Origin: Pelagihabitans pacificus
GTDB taxonomy: Bacteria; Bacteroidota; Bacteroidia; Flavobacteriales; Flavobacteriaceae
NCBI RefSeq assembly: GCF_009371985.2
Contig: NZ_VIKU02000001.1
Location: forward strand, 992,001-1,056,000
Direction: 5' to 3'
Length of the DNA: 64,000 nucleotides
Under the pieces are notes generated by a model. It was not told the DNA's origin, ran no database searches, and saw only the letters and a list, made by a program, of their open reading frames with translations. Position numbers and translations under genes: made by a program. Positions 17,770 to 26,854 of this stretch are shown here, piece after piece (position 1 is the first letter of the stretch; the number at the start of each line of letters is the position of its first letter).

Positions 17770-17842
17770 CTTTTCTTTAATTTTCGTCCGTATTCAAATT
17801 AGCTGGGCAACCACCTTCCATCGAAACCTTCAACCGTTTTAT

Positions 17843-19012
17843 TCATTTCAGGACAAATCCGTTTGCCTTCCTTTTTACATAAAAAATATACAACACCAAG
17901 GCCAAAGGAACCATTTGGATAACCGCGGCCACCAAAAACAATTTGGAGGGCTGTTCAAAATAATCGAACAAATAGCCCATCAACATGATGCCCAGATACT
18001 GGCCTACTCCATAGGTTAAGGAATAAAAAATGGTTTGGGAAGTGGTTACCAATTTCCCCGGAACATTCCCCGTAATAAAAGTAACACATGCTAAGGTAAA
18101 GAGGGCGATTTCGGAGTGCAATACCTGTATCCCGATCAATACGGCCGGATTGGACGTATTGGCAATGACCACCCAACGTGTAATGCTAAGGGCAATGGAA
18201 ATCAGAATCAACAGGTCCAGTCCCAACCACTTTTTGAATTTGTCAAAAAAGAACATAAAGACAACTTCAGCCATGGTGCCCACGCCGATGCTGAGTCCTA
18301 CCACCGAAGGCTTGAGCCCCAAATGTTCGATGAGGGGGCCGTAATAGACCAAATAGGCCGACACACTTGCTAAGTTGAGCAGCCCCATGATGTAGAACAA
18401 GACCAAATATTTATTTTGGAACAGCTCCTTGATTTCGCTTAGTGTCGGTCGCTCCTGGTTCTCGGTAGTGGTTTTTTTAAGTCCTAATGAACTGAGGAAC
18501 ATCAATCCAAAGCTCAAAACAAAGGCGATGATGACGGACAAGTCGTTCCAAGATTTACCGCTCAATTCAATATAGTATCCCAGGGCTACGGAACCTACGA
18601 ACCATCCAGCAGGGGCAAACAACCGCATTTTGCCGAAGTCCAATCCTTGTTCCTTGGCCCGTACGGAAGCGATGGAATCCAAAATACCCATGATACCGAT
18701 CGAGAAGAAGGAATACACGAAAAACGTGCTGAAAACAAGCCAGTAGTCTTTCAAAAACAAAAGCGGCAAACTCCCCGCAAACACGCCGAAAGCCAATATC
18801 CTTAGGATTAGTTGGGGCTTCCCGATCCGGTCGGAAATATAGCCCCATAGCATGGGCACCCCAAAGAGGCCACACAAGGCCCCTAACGACATCACCGAAC
18901 TGATCTCCGTACCGGTAAACCCTTCCGTCTTTAAGTAGGTGGGTAGAAAAGCCAAGACACAGCCGAGCCCCACGTGAAATAAAAAATAAAATGCCCGAAT
19001 ACTATTGGTCAT
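17843..19012 (-). CDS. MFS transporter (LacY/PPP-like group)
   Basis: A 389-residue MFS permease with about 12 hydrophobic segments. It starts MTNSIRAFYFLFHVGLGCVL and has the conserved loop WGYISDRIGKP between segments 2 and 3. It resembles the MFS_1-like group that includes LacY and the phenylpropionate or nucleoside permeases. It is 37 bp downstream of GH130, in the same operon, so it probably imports or exports an oligosaccharide or glycoside processed by the neighbouring enzymes. A second permease next to FucP suggests that both a free sugar and a small glycoside are taken up. Confidence 0.7.
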   Translation of the reverse strand: MTNSIRAFYFLFHVGLGCVLAFLPTYLKTEGFTGTEISSVMSLGALCGLFGVPMLWGYISDRIGKPQLILRILAFGVFAGSLPLLFLKDYWLVFSTFFVYSFFSIGIMGILDSIASVRAKEQGLDFGKMRLFAPAGWFVGSVALGYYIELSGKSWNDLSVIIAFVLSFGLMFLSSLGLKKTTTENQERPTLSEIKELFQNKYLVLFYIMGLLNLASVSAYLVYYGPLIEHLGLKPSVVGLSIGVGTMAEVVFMFFFDKFKKWLGLDLLILISIALSITRWVVIANTSNPAVLIGIQVLHSEIALFTLACVTFITGNVPGKLVTTSQTIFYSLTYGVGQYLGIMLMGYLFDYFEQPSKLFLVAAVIQMVPLALVLYIFYVKRKANGFVLK

Positions 19013-19049
19013 AACGGTTGAATTAAATGAAATGAAAGGCTCCTGAACA

Positions 19050-20096
19050 CTATTTCAAATCGTCCAAAATGTCTTGGAGCGCTACCTCGGCATAACCAAT
19101 GTAGGTGTCGGCCGCACCGTAATATATTTTAACGATTCCCTCTTCGACCAATACGCCACAATTGAAGATGACATTGCCAAAGAAACCGTTGATTTCATAG
19201 TCTTCCTCTGGCAGCATGATCGGATTTTCCGATCGGGAAATGACCTTCCAAGGTTCTTCCAAATCGAGCAACACCGCTCCCAGGCAATACACGTTGTCCT
19301 TAGAGGCTCCATGATAGATTTCCAACCAACCAGCTTCGGTACGAAAAGGTACCGCCGAACATCCGATTCGGCCATCGTCCCAATAACCTTCCCGGGTACT
19401 AATCAGAAACCGATGGTTGCCCCAGGCCTCGATGTCGGGAGATTCGGAAATCCAAATATCCTTTAACTTGTATTCTGCCGATATGGGACGGTTTAGCGCA
19501 TAGTACTTTCCATGGATCTTTTCAGGAAAAATTGCTACATCCTTATTGTCGGGCGTAAACATGACCCCTTTTCGCTCAAAATTTTTGAAATCCCTGGTGA
19601 CTGCCAAACAGGTGGTAACGCCGCCGATAGTAGAGCAGGCGCTGTAATTGACCCAATAATCATCCCCTATTTTGGTAATACGGGGGTCCTCGATACCATA
19701 CATTTCGTAGACATTGGCCGCTTCCATACAGGGTTGTTCATCAATATCGAAGTCGATTCCGTTGGTGCTGGTCGCCAAGCGGAAGTGTGACATGGAGGAT
19801 AAGTAAATACGCTCAGGCGTGTAGATGTACCGACTATCGTGCAGGCCGATGCCGGGCATATCCTTTTCGAAGCTTTTGACAGTAATCTTTTCTTGAATAT
19901 GGTCGTAAAAAACCGTCCGGACTTCATTCCCGTGCCTTGCTTTGGGTCGTTCTGCCACACGAAGCATCAAGAGCACTTTTCCTTGAAAACGAATCACCCC
20001 GCAGTTAAAGACACATACTACTTCAAAATCTTCCCTGGACGGTTTTACATCTTTCGGGGCAATAATCGGGTTTTTTACCGAGCGCGTTACTTTCAT
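19050..20096 (-). CDS. GH130 family beta-mannoside phosphorylase/hydrolase
   Basis: A 348-residue protein starting at ATG 20096-20094 (MKVTRSVKNPIIAPKDVKPS); no signal peptide is seen, so it is probably cytoplasmic. It has the five-bladed propeller pattern of GH130, with the catalytic Asp in YGIEDPRITKIGDDYW and phosphate-site-type residues in DVAIFPEKIHGKYYALNRP. GH130 members phosphorolyse or hydrolyse beta-mannosides, often mannosyl-N-acetylglucosamine or beta-1,2-mannan. It starts 13 bp after the GH141-like gene. Pairing with fucose enzymes suggests a mixed mannose/fucose glycan; specificity cannot be read from the sequence alone. Confidence 0.75.
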   Translation of the reverse strand: MKVTRSVKNPIIAPKDVKPSREDFEVVCVFNCGVIRFQGKVLLMLRVAERPKARHGNEVRTVFYDHIQEKITVKSFEKDMPGIGLHDSRYIYTPERIYLSSMSHFRLATSTNGIDFDIDEQPCMEAANVYEMYGIEDPRITKIGDDYWVNYSACSTIGGVTTCLAVTRDFKNFERKGVMFTPDNKDVAIFPEKIHGKYYALNRPISAEYKLKDIWISESPDIEAWGNHRFLISTREGYWDDGRIGCSAVPFRTEAGWLEIYHGASKDNVYCLGAVLLDLEEPWKVISRSENPIMLPEEDYEINGFFGNVIFNCGVLVEEGIVKIYYGAADTYIGYAEVALQDILDDLK

Positions 20097-20109
20097 TGTA
20101 TTGTATGGA

Positions 20110-21972
20110 TTATAGGTTGTTTGTTTCTTTAAGAGGTATCCGTCCTGCGTCGGACACATCTACTTCCTGAATGCCCAATTCGTGGGCTATGGAATTTGGG
20201 GCGAACCGAATCTTTCCTTCCTCATATTCCAAAATCAGAGGGTCCTCATCCGTATTGCCATCAGTGAGCGGTAATTCGAACTCGTCAATCACTTCGTATC
20301 TGTTCAAGGATTTCCCGATTACTTTTCCCGAGCCGGCAAAGAGAATGTTATTGTTAAAATCGGTGCAGGTCGCAGGGTCGTAAAACTCAAAACCGGTTCC
20401 GGTGACCACTACGTTTTTTTCAAAAACATAACCCTCACTGCGTTCCATGGAAAATCGACCCTTCTCCTTCATAAAGAAGAAATTATTGCGAAAGGTGTTG
20501 TTCTTTCCAATGTGATTGTGACTTGCCCGAGGTACATTGATTTCGACATTGCCTTCCACCAGACAGTCAATTGCTTTTTCATCCAAATAATAGGCCGAGG
20601 TACCTGCCCCCGGAGCGTCCTTAATATCTCGGATGAAGTTGTTACGCACCATGGAGTTGGTGCAGAAAGTGATATAGATACCGGCTCCATCGTACAGGTT
20701 CTGCATGGCCCGATATATCAGATTCTTTTCAATGACCAGATTTTTACCACCGGCACAAATGGCCGCATAGGGTACGTCGTGCAGTTCGTTATGAGCAATG
20801 ACACAATCGGTATACGCCTTGCCGGCCTCCCACTCTTCCAGTACATTGGGATCCGTGGCACCTACATAAAGAGCGATGGCACTGGGAAAGGTCTTGCCAA
20901 TGTCATGGATGTAGTTATTGTGGATGTTGGCCCGGGATCCGGTAATCCGAATGGCACCGGCACCGGCATTGTATATTTGGCATGATGTTATGCTGATATC
21001 GTCCCCATCTGCCTTGATTCCATGGGCGCCCACATTCTTAATGGTAAGCCCTTCTAGCTTGCAATTCTTTGCGCCACGCAGGGCTATCGCCCCGTCAAAA
21101 AGTTTGGCCCCAAAGGCACCGCTCATCAAAGGGGCGTTGGAAAGGGCTACCGTGAAATCTTGTAGTTCAATATCCGCTACATCGTTATGATCGTCCCCTT
21201 CAAGTACCAGTACATTTTCGAGCACGGGTGCGTAGATTTCCACTTTGGCCATATCTTCGTTTTCCTGGGGCCAATAAACCAATTCGCCGGCGGCCCTGTC
21301 CAAATACCATTGTCCCGGTTTTTGAAGGCCCTCCCTGGTATTCCATACAACATACCGTTTGTCAAATTGATAATACTTGGCAAACGCCCCCGGCGGCCAG
21401 CCTGCCGGATTTGAAAACATAATGGTGTTCGACCCGCGATCAATTTGTTTGACCCCAACCAAGGACTCGTCCCACATGTGAAATACCGTAAGTTCCGCAT
21501 TTTTAGGCTCAAAACTAGTGGGAATATCCGCCGGCTTGAATTTTAATGTGGTCAGCTCTTCATAGGTAGGCTCCCGCTCAAATCCGCCTTCATAGGTACT
21601 TTTCCAGGTAACGTCAAAGTCGGTCTCGTGAATTAGAAAACCCTTCTGCGGAAAATGGGCACGTTCGGCATAACGATCATTGACCATCAGCATTCGAAAA
21701 TCCCATTTGCCCGCTAGTACCTCGGGAAGTTTGGCACGCCACAGCGTGTCGCCCTTCGGCTCCCAATTCGCGATGCGCTGACCGCCATAGAGCCTTGCAT
21801 CACCGCTTCCCTTGATTACAAGACCCGAATCCATGCCCCCCAATCGAATGGTTTCACCTACAAAGTGATTCCCTTCGGATAAAGTAATTTTTCGTTCCGA
21901 TTTCGGAAGTTGCCTGCATGCGGCGATAGCTTCAAGCAAGGTGGTACCATTGGTGGTTACGGTTATTGGCAT
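20110..21972 (-). CDS. GH141-like right-handed beta-helix protein, apparently cytoplasmic
   Basis: A 620-residue parallel beta-helix protein. After the first coil (ITLSEGNHFVGETIRLGG) comes the insertion typical of GH141-type proteins: WDFRMLMVNDRYAERAHFP (about residues 90-108) and later WNTREGLQKPGQWYLDRAAG. The helix resumes (about 255-560) with repeats such as NCKLEGLTIKNVGAHGIKADG. GH141 includes an alpha-L-fucosidase acting on pectin side chains and also xylanases. The chosen start MPITVTTNGT has no signal peptide, unlike most relatives, so it may act inside the cell together with GH130. Kinase and isomerase genes are just upstream. Confidence 0.6.
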   Translation of the reverse strand: MPITVTTNGTTLLEAIAACRQLPKSERKITLSEGNHFVGETIRLGGMDSGLVIKGSGDARLYGGQRIANWEPKGDTLWRAKLPEVLAGKWDFRMLMVNDRYAERAHFPQKGFLIHETDFDVTWKSTYEGGFEREPTYEELTTLKFKPADIPTSFEPKNAELTVFHMWDESLVGVKQIDRGSNTIMFSNPAGWPPGAFAKYYQFDKRYVVWNTREGLQKPGQWYLDRAAGELVYWPQENEDMAKVEIYAPVLENVLVLEGDDHNDVADIELQDFTVALSNAPLMSGAFGAKLFDGAIALRGAKNCKLEGLTIKNVGAHGIKADGDDISITSCQIYNAGAGAIRITGSRANIHNNYIHDIGKTFPSAIALYVGATDPNVLEEWEAGKAYTDCVIAHNELHDVPYAAICAGGKNLVIEKNLIYRAMQNLYDGAGIYITFCTNSMVRNNFIRDIKDAPGAGTSAYYLDEKAIDCLVEGNVEINVPRASHNHIGKNNTFRNNFFFMKEKGRFSMERSEGYVFEKNVVVTGTGFEFYDPATCTDFNNNILFAGSGKVIGKSLNRYEVIDEFELPLTDGNTDEDPLILEYEEGKIRFAPNSIAHELGIQEVDVSDAGRIPLKETNNL

Positions 21973-21999
21973 TCAGCTAATTTTTTAGAGTGGCTCATT

Positions 22000-23670
22000 T
22001 TATTTTGTATCCGATTCAATGAACGCACATAATTTTTTATATCGGGCATACCGTTCGCGATAGAGCACAGACATTTCCGTATTTGGAAGGTATTCGATTT
22101 CAAATCCCTGGCCCATATGCTGCATGGCGGTTTCTACCCTAGGGTAAATGCCGGCTACGGTCGCAGCGAACATCGCCGCCCCGTAGGCACAGGTTTGCTC
22201 AGATCGGTGTACCCGTATGGGCATTTCAAGCACATCGGCCATCAATTGCATGATGAAAGGCGACTTTTTCGCGACCCCTCCCACCCCGATGATTCCCTTA
22301 ATGGTTACTCCTCGTTCCTGGAAGCGTTCCACGATTTTTTTGGCGCCAAAACAGGTGGCCTCGGCCAACGCCCTGAAAATTCTTGGCGCATCGGAACCCA
22401 GACTTAAATCCGTTACGGCCGCTTTTAACGTCTGGTCGGCATCGGGTGTTCTTCTACCGTTGAGCCAATCGAGTGCCAGTTCGGTGTCAGTATTAGGCTG
22501 AATCGCCGCTGCCGCTGTATTCAATCCTTTCAGGATACCATCCTCGATTTCCTGCAAGAGCTCCACTTGGGATGCTGCGCCCTTTTGGCTCGACCGATAG
22601 TTTTGAAGCGGCCACGCCAACACTTGCTTGAACCAGTCATACACATCGCCAAAAGCCGATTGACCCGCTTCCATCCCGATCATTCCAGGAATTACGGAAC
22701 CGTTCACTTGTCCGCAAATACCATCAATCAAGGTCTCCCCGACCTCCTCAGGGGGCATTGTCAGCATATCACAAGTTGAGGTCCCCATCACCTTACTCAG
22801 ATAGGAGGGGGCTATTTGTCCGCCTACGGCTCCCATGTGGGCATCCATGGCTCCTATACCAATCTTCACATCCGTATTCAAGGCCCATTTTTCGGCCCAT
22901 TCGGCACATAAATTACCAGCACATTCGTCCGCTGTAAAGGTTTTACTGGGCAAACGGTCGGCCCAACCCTCGAGCAGGGGGTCCAAGCCGGTGAAAAAAT
23001 GATCGGGCGGGAACCCGCCCCATTCCCGGGACCAGATTGCCTTATGGCCCGCTGCACATACACCGCGTTTTATTTCTTTGGCACTACTTCCCCCCGTCAA
23101 TAAGAAAGGAATCCAGTCGCAATGCTCCACCCAGGAGTGGGCTGCCTTACGTACTTTTGCATCGTTCCGCAGCATATGCAACAATTTGGCCCAGAACCAC
23201 TCGGAGGAATAAATCCCTCCGACATATTTTAAATAGTCCGTTTTTTGTTTTTTGGCATGTTGGTTGATTTCCTCGGCTTCTTTCAAGGCCGTATGGTCCT
23301 TCCAAAGGAAAAACATCGCATTGGGATTGTCCTTAAATTCAGGATGCAGCGCCAGCGGCATTCCCTTTTCATCGACCGCTACCGGAGTCGAGCCCGTAGT
23401 ATCGACCGAAATGGCCCTGATGTTCTTCCGCACCGCTGTGTCACAGTCGTTCAAGACCTCCGTCACCGATTGTTCCAGGCCCTCTAAATAATCCAGTGGA
23501 TGCTGTCTGAATTGATTGTTGGCGGCATCACAATAGCGCCCTTGGCCGAAACGTTCGTACGTAGTGACCGCGGATGCTTTTTGCTCCCCATTGGCTGCGT
23601 CAACGACAATGGCCCGCACGGAAGCGGTACCAAAATCGACGCCGATCACATAATTTTCCGGTGATGCCAT
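22000..23670 (-). CDS. Ribulokinase-type (AraB) FGGY carbohydrate kinase
   Basis: A 556-residue FGGY kinase (E. coli AraB has 566). N-terminal phosphate loop YVIGVDFGTASVRAIVVD; NNQFRQHPLDYLEGLE, ISVDTTGSTPVAVDEKGMPL and NAMFFLWKDHT are hallmarks of the AraB subgroup rather than of FucK. The C-terminal half has MGTSTCDML and GVGGVAKKSPFIMQLMADVL for nucleotide and hinge contacts. It is 20 bp downstream of fucI. The expected substrate is therefore the ketose made by FucI (L-fuculose or D-ribulose), phosphorylated by an AraB-type rather than a FucK-type enzyme. I leave the symbol blank because the ketose is not certain. Confidence 0.8.
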   Translation of the reverse strand: MASPENYVIGVDFGTASVRAIVVDAANGEQKASAVTTYERFGQGRYCDAANNQFRQHPLDYLEGLEQSVTEVLNDCDTAVRKNIRAISVDTTGSTPVAVDEKGMPLALHPEFKDNPNAMFFLWKDHTALKEAEEINQHAKKQKTDYLKYVGGIYSSEWFWAKLLHMLRNDAKVRKAAHSWVEHCDWIPFLLTGGSSAKEIKRGVCAAGHKAIWSREWGGFPPDHFFTGLDPLLEGWADRLPSKTFTADECAGNLCAEWAEKWALNTDVKIGIGAMDAHMGAVGGQIAPSYLSKVMGTSTCDMLTMPPEEVGETLIDGICGQVNGSVIPGMIGMEAGQSAFGDVYDWFKQVLAWPLQNYRSSQKGAASQVELLQEIEDGILKGLNTAAAAIQPNTDTELALDWLNGRRTPDADQTLKAAVTDLSLGSDAPRIFRALAEATCFGAKKIVERFQERGVTIKGIIGVGGVAKKSPFIMQLMADVLEMPIRVHRSEQTCAYGAAMFAATVAGIYPRVETAMQHMGQGFEIEYLPNTEMSVLYRERYARYKKLCAFIESDTK

Positions 23671-23690
23671 GGTGCAGTAACTTGAACTGG

Positions 23691-25445
23691 TTAGTACAAA
23701 GGTCCGTAGGTGTCGCAGGCCCTGTAATCCTGCCCTTCCTTATCCATTCCAAAGGCGTTCCAGGCCGCTGGCCGAAATACGTTCTCGTCCGGTACGTTGT
23801 GCATACAGACCGGAATGCGCAACATCGAAGCGAGGGTTATCAAATCTTTTCCGATATGGCCATAGCTGATGGCACCGTGATTGGCACCCCAATTATTCAT
23901 GACGGAATAGACATCGGTGAAGGCTCCGCTCCCCGTCAAATTGGGTACGAACCAAGTGGTTGGCCATGTTCTGTTGGTACGCACATCCAAGGTGTGATGC
24001 ACTTTTTCGGGCAGGTCAATACTCCATCCTTCGGCTATCTGTAGTACAGGTCCCAAACCTTTGACCAGATTGATCCGGCACATGGTCAGGGGCATACCTC
24101 CCTGGGTCAAGAAATTGGAGGAGTACCCCCCTCCCCTAAAATAGCCCAAATCTGCAGGGTACCAGGTCGTCGCATCCAGGCAAGCCTGTTTTTCGGCTTC
24201 GGTGATTTCCCAAAAGGGTTTCATGGCAGGACTGCCGTTTTCGCGTTGCTGTCCTGAGCCATCCAAGGTTGCGGAACCGGAATTGATCAAATGAATAAAA
24301 CCATTTTTTGCCTGGCCACTGGGCCTCCAACCAGCGACGCGTTCCACCGCATCCGCACTCCAGTAGGTACGAACGTCGGCAAATATCTGCGCGGTATTGG
24401 TCAATAAATAATTGAACAACATGGAAATACCGTTCAGTGAATCGTTTTCGGTCGCAACCATAAACGGTCTGCGAATGCCATTCCAGTCAAAGGAAGAATT
24501 AAGAATTGCCTCCGAAAAATCCCCGTTGGGGAGAAAGTCGGTCCACTGTCGTTGCCCTTGAAATCCTGAGACCAGGGCGTTATGTCCCAACGACTCCTCC
24601 CCATGGCCCATTTCGGCCAGTTTGGGGTTGCCCTCCATCAAATCCCGGATAATCAGGGTCATTTTAACGACAAATTCCCAGTCTTTGTCTTTCTGCTCAC
24701 GCGAACGCTGTTTGGCGGCTTCGTTAAAATCTTCCCCTTCCTGACAATGGTCTTTGGTCCATTGCAAGGCCTTTACATATTCTTCTTGGTCATAGATTTT
24801 TTGTTCGATCCTACGCATTACTTCCGTGGAATCTACATATTCGTTCCGCATTCCTAAATAGGATTGAAAGAAATCGGATTGAATCTCCGATCCGGCAATT
24901 CCCATGGAAACGGTACCGATGGCGAGGTACGATTTGCCTTTCATGATGGCAACGGCCAAGCCTGCTTTGGCAAAACTCAAGAGTTTTTCGCGTACATCCT
25001 CGGGAATTGCCTCATCACCCAAATCTTGAACGTCCCTACCGTAAATTCCGAAAGAGGGAAGCCCTTTTTGATTGTGTCCTGCCAGGGTAGCTGCCAAATA
25101 AACCGCTCCCGGACGTTCCGTGCCGTTAAAGCCCCAAATGGCTTTTGGGATGGCGGCATCCATATCCATGGTTTCGGTACCATAACACCAACAGGGGGTG
25201 ACCGAAAGGGATACCCCCACGTTTTCCGATTGAAACTTGGTTGCACAGTCGGCTGCTTCCTTGACTCCACCGATACAGCTGTCGGCAATCACACATTGTA
25301 CGGCCGACCCATCGGGATATTTAAGATTTTCGGTATAAAAACGCGCCACATTGCGCGCCATACTCATGGTGGTTTCTTCGAGTGATTCACGTACACCGCC
25401 CAATCGGCCATCGATAATCGGACGAATTCCAATTTTAGGATACAT
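23691..25445 (-). CDS. fucI: L-fucose isomerase (also D-arabinose isomerase)
   Basis: A 584-residue enzyme, close to E. coli FucI (591). Nearly identical signatures include [36 protein letters not shown] (here with SV), [30 protein letters not shown] (metal-binding Glu/Asp region), [15 protein letters not shown] and the C-terminal [19 protein letters not shown]. It converts L-fucose to L-fuculose using Mn2+, and in other bacteria also D-arabinose to D-ribulose. It is the first gene of a seven-gene minus-strand operon ending with fucP. A -7 box and a half-palindromic LacI-type site lie upstream. Confidence 0.95.
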   Translation of the reverse strand: MYPKIGIRPIIDGRLGGVRESLEETTMSMARNVARFYTENLKYPDGSAVQCVIADSCIGGVKEAADCATKFQSENVGVSLSVTPCWCYGTETMDMDAAIPKAIWGFNGTERPGAVYLAATLAGHNQKGLPSFGIYGRDVQDLGDEAIPEDVREKLLSFAKAGLAVAIMKGKSYLAIGTVSMGIAGSEIQSDFFQSYLGMRNEYVDSTEVMRRIEQKIYDQEEYVKALQWTKDHCQEGEDFNEAAKQRSREQKDKDWEFVVKMTLIIRDLMEGNPKLAEMGHGEESLGHNALVSGFQGQRQWTDFLPNGDFSEAILNSSFDWNGIRRPFMVATENDSLNGISMLFNYLLTNTAQIFADVRTYWSADAVERVAGWRPSGQAKNGFIHLINSGSATLDGSGQQRENGSPAMKPFWEITEAEKQACLDATTWYPADLGYFRGGGYSSNFLTQGGMPLTMCRINLVKGLGPVLQIAEGWSIDLPEKVHHTLDVRTNRTWPTTWFVPNLTGSGAFTDVYSVMNNWGANHGAISYGHIGKDLITLASMLRIPVCMHNVPDENVFRPAAWNAFGMDKEGQDYRACDTYGPLY

Positions 25446-25558
25446 AGCTACTGGTTAGTTTGATAATAGAATTAGAAAGTTTGGTTGTAAGGGTTTGTCT
25501 TTTTGTGAGAACCATACGACTACCAAACGTAGCAACGGAATCCCTTTTGCCCTTTTAC

Positions 25559-25581
25559 CAAAGATATGCTTAATCGTTTAA
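25559..25581 (-). promoter_or_regulatory. fucI operon promoter with imperfect LacI-type operator
   Basis: On the minus strand TATCTTTG (25566-25559) matches TAnnTTTG, and its following G gives the same TATCTTTGG as at 12155. Just upstream is TTAAACGATTAA (25581-25570), a one-mismatch version of the CG-centred palindrome in front of the first fucosidase. A TTTG lies 16 nt upstream of the -7 box, closer than the usual -33 spacing. The operator sits inside the promoter spacer here, rather than downstream as at 12160. Confidence 0.55.
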
Positions 25582-25635
25582 ACAAAAAAATCAATGCATT
25601 CAAAATGAATACCATAAAGGTATGGCGGTGTCTTG

Positions 25636-26667
25636 CTATTTGGAGGTCGTGGTGGAGGAAGATTTACGCACCACTACCTCAGCAGATAAACAGATGGCTT
25701 GCTGTGGAATTTTTGGATTCTTGATGCGGTTCGATAAGGATTGTACGGCTGCCTTGCCCATCTCCTCCAAAGGTTGCCTAACGTGGGTCAACGGACAGTA
25801 ATAAAAATCGAAGGCCTCACCCTCATCGAAACTCACCACCGCGATGTCATCGGGTACTTTCTTATTGAGCTTTCCTAAATATTTAAGTCCATGTATGGCC
25901 AAGGTATTGGTGGCGAAAAAAATAGAATCGATAGGTTTGTCACCTGCAAGCATACTGTCAATGGCCGCCTCAATTTCCTTTTTTCCATTGGTATAAGAAA
26001 TCTTTCCCAACCACTCCGGTGCTTCAACGAGTTGATTATCGCTCAAAACGGTTTGATAACCCCGGATTCGTTCCTGCATATGATACAGTCCGTCAGTGTA
26101 GGCCAACATTCCTATTCTACGATGGCCTGAACGTATCAATTCCGCTACCACCCGATACGATGATTCATAGTTGTCTATGATTACATAATCGGTTGAAATA
26201 TTTGGAAAGAACCGATCGATTAGAACTACTGGAATACCCTGCTGTTGTAAGGCATGTATCTGGTCTTCGGAACCCTCTGAGGGAGCGATGATAAAACCAT
26301 CCACTTGCCGACTCGACAAAAAATCGATGAGCTGTTTTGACTTGGTAGCTTTTTCATCCGAGCTTCCGAAAATTACTGTGTAGTTGTACTTGGCTGCTTC
26401 ATCTTCGATGACCCGGGCCAAATTGGCAAAGAAAGGATTCGATATATCGGCCAGGATTAGCCCAATGGTGTTCGTGGTGCCACTTTTGAGACTTTGGGCG
26501 ATGATGTTCGGCTGATAATTGAGTCTTTTTGCCACTTCCCGAATTTTTTCGGACATGGCATCACTGACCCGGCTATCTTTTCCTTTGGAAAGTACATAAG
26601 AAACGGTCGCTATCGAAACCCCTACCTCTTTCGCAATATCTTTGAGGGATACTTGTTTTTTTTTCAT
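25636..26667 (-). CDS. LacI-family transcriptional regulator
   Basis: A 343-residue LacI/GalR protein. The N-terminal helix-turn-helix is VSLKDIAKEVGVSIATVSYV (about residues 6-25), followed by the hinge helix region NIIAQSLKSG. The periplasmic-binding-protein-like core has IGLILADISNPFFANLARVI and the C-terminal VRQPLEEMGKAAVQSL motif. It lies upstream of fucI in the same direction with a 190-bp gap containing the operon promoter. Together with the palindromes at 12160 and 25570 this makes it the likely local repressor of the fucose genes, released by a sugar or sugar phosphate. Ligand is inferred. Confidence 0.9.
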   Translation of the reverse strand: MKKKQVSLKDIAKEVGVSIATVSYVLSKGKDSRVSDAMSEKIREVAKRLNYQPNIIAQSLKSGTTNTIGLILADISNPFFANLARVIEDEAAKYNYTVIFGSSDEKATKSKQLIDFLSSRQVDGFIIAPSEGSEDQIHALQQQGIPVVLIDRFFPNISTDYVIIDNYESSYRVVAELIRSGHRRIGMLAYTDGLYHMQERIRGYQTVLSDNQLVEAPEWLGKISYTNGKKEIEAAIDSMLAGDKPIDSIFFATNTLAIHGLKYLGKLNKKVPDDIAVVSFDEGEAFDFYYCPLTHVRQPLEEMGKAAVQSLSNRIKNPKIPQQAICLSAEVVVRKSSSTTTSK

Positions 26668-26683
26668 GGGCTGGTTCGTGAGG

Positions 26684-26691
26684 CAAAGATA
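26684..26691 (-). promoter_or_regulatory. -7 promoter box of the lacI-type gene
   Basis: TATCTTTG on the minus strand, 16 bp upstream of the ATG at 26667. It is the same octamer as in front of the fucosidase and fucI. No operator palindrome is seen here, so autoregulation is not supported. Confidence 0.5.
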
Positions 26692-26854
26692 TATTAAAAG
26701 CTATAAAGTATCGAATATTAGGGGAGGAAGGGCTTTTTGTAGTTCCTTTTTACCGTGGTTTTACGTACCTTTAAAGTACCCAGCTATTGATTCCAAACTC
26801 TTTGAAAAAAACCTTAGACCTATTATTATAAAAGCATTGCCAAAATAAATTCAT

